Below are positions 7,675 through 8,918 of a DNA stretch of 8,918 nucleotides, piece after piece. The stretch spans positions 1 through 8,918 of the forward strand of contig VGPP01000069.1 of NCBI GenBank assembly GCA_016882585.1, given 5' to 3'. A model generated the notes under the pieces. The model did not search any database and was not told the origin of the DNA. It saw only the letters and a list, made by a program, of their open reading frames with translations. Origin of the DNA: Cyanobacteria bacterium M_surface_7_m2_037 (lineage in GTDB: Bacteria; Cyanobacteriota; Cyanobacteriia; PCC-6307; Cyanobiaceae). Position numbers and translations under genes: made by a program. The first letter of the stretch is position 1, and every line of letters begins with the position of its first letter.

Positions 7675-8703
7675 TTGGCGCCACCCTGGAGCCGCCACCA
7701 CCTGCGCCTGCACCGCTGGCTGCTGCAGCGACCCACGCTGCTGCCCGATGGAGCGAGGCTGCTGCTGGCGGTGTCGGGCGGCCAGGATTCGATGGCGCTG
7801 GTGGGCCTGCTCAGCGATTTGCAGCGCTTGCATCACTGGCAGCTGCAGCTCTGGCACGGCAATCACCAGCTGCGCCCCGAGGCCAGCCAGCAAGCGGGCG
7901 AACTGGCGCGCTGGGCGGCGGAGCAGGAGCTGCCCATCCAGGTGGATCTGTGGCAGGAGCCCCAGCCTGATGAGGCGGCCGCTCGCCGCTGGCGTTATGC
8001 CTCGCTAGCGGCCGCCGCCAGCCGCAGCGGCGCCAGCCATGTGGTGACGGGTCATACCGCCAGCGACCGTGCCGAAACCCTGCTGTTGCAGCTGGCCCGC
8101 GGCAGTCACCGCCGAGGCATGTCCAGCCTGCGGCCGCAGCGGCCGCTCACCGCTGCGCTCACCTTGGTGCGGCCGCTGTTGCTGTTCACCCGAGCGGAAA
8201 CCGGCCAGATCCACGCGCAACTGGGATTGCCCCTCTGGCTCGATGCCAGCAACGCAGACCCCCGCTACAGCCGCAACCGCCTGCGCCAGGAGGTGCTGCC
8301 GGTGCTCGAGCAGCTGCACCCGGGCGCCAGTCGCCGCATCAGCGGCGTGGCCGAACGCCTGGCCCAGGAGCAAGACAGCCACCAGGAGCTGGTGGCGCTG
8401 GCCGTGGCAGGGCTACTGGCCGGGCCAACCGCGCCCGCCGGGGCCCTGCGGCGACGCGAGCTGGCGATGCTGCAACCCGCCAATCAGCGGCAACTGCTGC
8501 AGCACTGGCTGGGCGGCCAGGGCGTGAGCAGCCTCCCGGCCGAGCAGATCGACGTGCTCCTGGGGCGGATGGCCAACGGCCGCGGGCCGGGCAGCAGCGA
8601 TCTGCGCGCAGGGATCCGCTTGCAGTGGGACCGGCAGCACCTCTGGTTGCAGCAAGCCAGCGCTGGCCCACCGCAGCAGGCAGAGCCGCCCGAGTCGCCC
8701 TAA
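7675..8703 (+). CDS. tilS: tRNA(Ile)-lysidine synthetase
   Basis: ATP-dependent enzyme that converts C34 of the CAU-anticodon tRNA-Ile to lysidine, so the tRNA is charged with Ile and reads AUA. With the chosen start it has 342 residues. N-type PP-loop SGGQDS is at 34-39. Further signatures are LWHGNHQLRPE (59-69), AARRWRYASLAAAA (102-115), GHTASDRAETLLLQLARGS (126-144) and RPLLLFTR (166-173). DASNADPRYSRNRLRQEVLPVL (190-211) closes the catalytic domain. The remainder (about 215-342) is a shorter, divergent tRNA-binding region. The start is uncertain: TTG 7675 gives a compact MAPPWSRHHLRLHR N-terminus, whereas GTG 7639 adds 12 residues and would leave only 4 bp to the divergent ycf23 start. 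Neither has a properly spaced Shine-Dalgarno. The next gene begins 32 bp downstream on the same strand and may be co-transcribed. Confidence 0.95.
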   Translation: MAPPWSRHHLRLHRWLLQRPTLLPDGARLLLAVSGGQDSMALVGLLSDLQRLHHWQLQLWHGNHQLRPEASQQAGELARWAAEQELPIQVDLWQEPQPDEAAARRWRYASLAAAASRSGASHVVTGHTASDRAETLLLQLARGSHRRGMSSLRPQRPLTAALTLVRPLLLFTRAETGQIHAQLGLPLWLDASNADPRYSRNRLRQEVLPVLEQLHPGASRRISGVAERLAQEQDSHQELVALAVAGLLAGPTAPAGALRRRELAMLQPANQRQLLQHWLGGQGVSSLPAEQIDVLLGRMANGRGPGSSDLRAGIRLQWDRQHLWLQQASAGPPQQAEPPESP

Positions 8704-8735
8704 ACAAGGAGACAAGCCGCCCCCGCATACCGCCC

Positions 8736-8918
8736 GTGCCCACGCCCAGCCCGGAGGAGCAGGCCTACAGCGCCGTGGAGCGGGCCTACGGCCAGGGTGA
8801 TTTCGCAGGCGCTCTCGAGCAAGCCGAGGCCCTGCAACCGCAGCTGCAACCCAACCGCAGCGACCTGCTGGATCAACGCCTGCAGCTACTGATCGGCCAC
8901 ATCCATCTCTATGGCCTG
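8736..8918 (+). CDS. Unrecognised protein, possibly helical TPR-like, 3' partial
   Basis: I do not recognise this gene. The frame is open from GTG 8736 to the window end (61 residues) and has the high G/C third positions of its neighbours. The sequence is Ala/Leu/Gln-rich and looks fully helical: a Pro-rich start (VPTPSPEEQ), AYSAVERAYGQGDFAGALEQ (10-29), AEALQPQL (30-37) and a second helix from about 41. The alternation of a YxxG-D-FxxAL pattern resembles one tetratricopeptide-like helix pair, which is suggestive only. An AAGGAG Shine-Dalgarno-like element lies at 8706-8711, but it is 24 bases before the GTG, further than normal. In-frame ATA 8727 and GTG 8775 were also considered as starts. 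The gene lies 32 bp after tilS and may share its transcript. No signal peptide or membrane segment is visible in the part present. Confidence 0.6.
   Translation, partial: MPTPSPEEQAYSAVERAYGQGDFAGALEQAEALQPQLQPNRSDLLDQRLQLLIGHIHLYGL

Noticed and set aside
7635..7736. N-terminal extension of ycf23 to an upstream start at 7736
   Set aside because: The extra 34 residues are Cys/Arg/Trp-rich, unlike Ycf23 N-termini, and lie within the tilS N-terminal coding region on the other strand.

Overview
The window is GC-rich, single-copy chromosomal DNA from a cyanobacterium, most likely a high-GC picocyanobacterium of the Cyanobium/Synechococcus group. The grounds are the gene content: a two-domain sucrose-phosphate synthase with a phosphatase-like tail, a DUF561/Ycf23 protein (a family of cyanobacteria and plastids), a cyanobacterial-type TilS and a short LytR-CpsA-Psr (LCP) protein. 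A species cannot be named from sequence reading alone.

Layout. Positions 1-1100 (+) hold purT, cut at its 5' end, followed by an LCP-family envelope protein at 1178-2206 (+). The LCP gene converges with the sucrose-phosphate synthase gene (2222-4342, -), leaving only 15 bp between stop codons. A 115-bp AT-rich spacer separates the synthase from uvrB (4458-6467, -). Upstream of uvrB on the same strand is a small membrane-protein gene (6538-6798, -) that looks truncated or internally deleted, then ycf23 (6879-7634, -). ycf23 is divergent from tilS (7675-8703, +), which is followed by the start of an unrecognised gene that runs off the window (8736-8918, +). No gene-free stretch exceeds about 115 bp; the 411 bp between uvrB and ycf23 are mostly occupied by the small membrane ORF and hairpins.

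Roles. The genes are mostly housekeeping: purine synthesis (purT), cell-envelope glycan attachment (LCP), compatible-solute synthesis (sps), excision repair (uvrB) and tRNA-Ile2 lysidine formation (tilS). They do not form one pathway. I found no mobile element, CRISPR array, tRNA, rRNA, or convincing new multi-gene system. The points worth a second look are the decayed or rearranged membrane gene next to uvrB, the altered phosphatase motif in the sucrose-phosphate synthase, the very tight ycf23/tilS divergent junction, and mutually exclusive hairpins behind ycf23.
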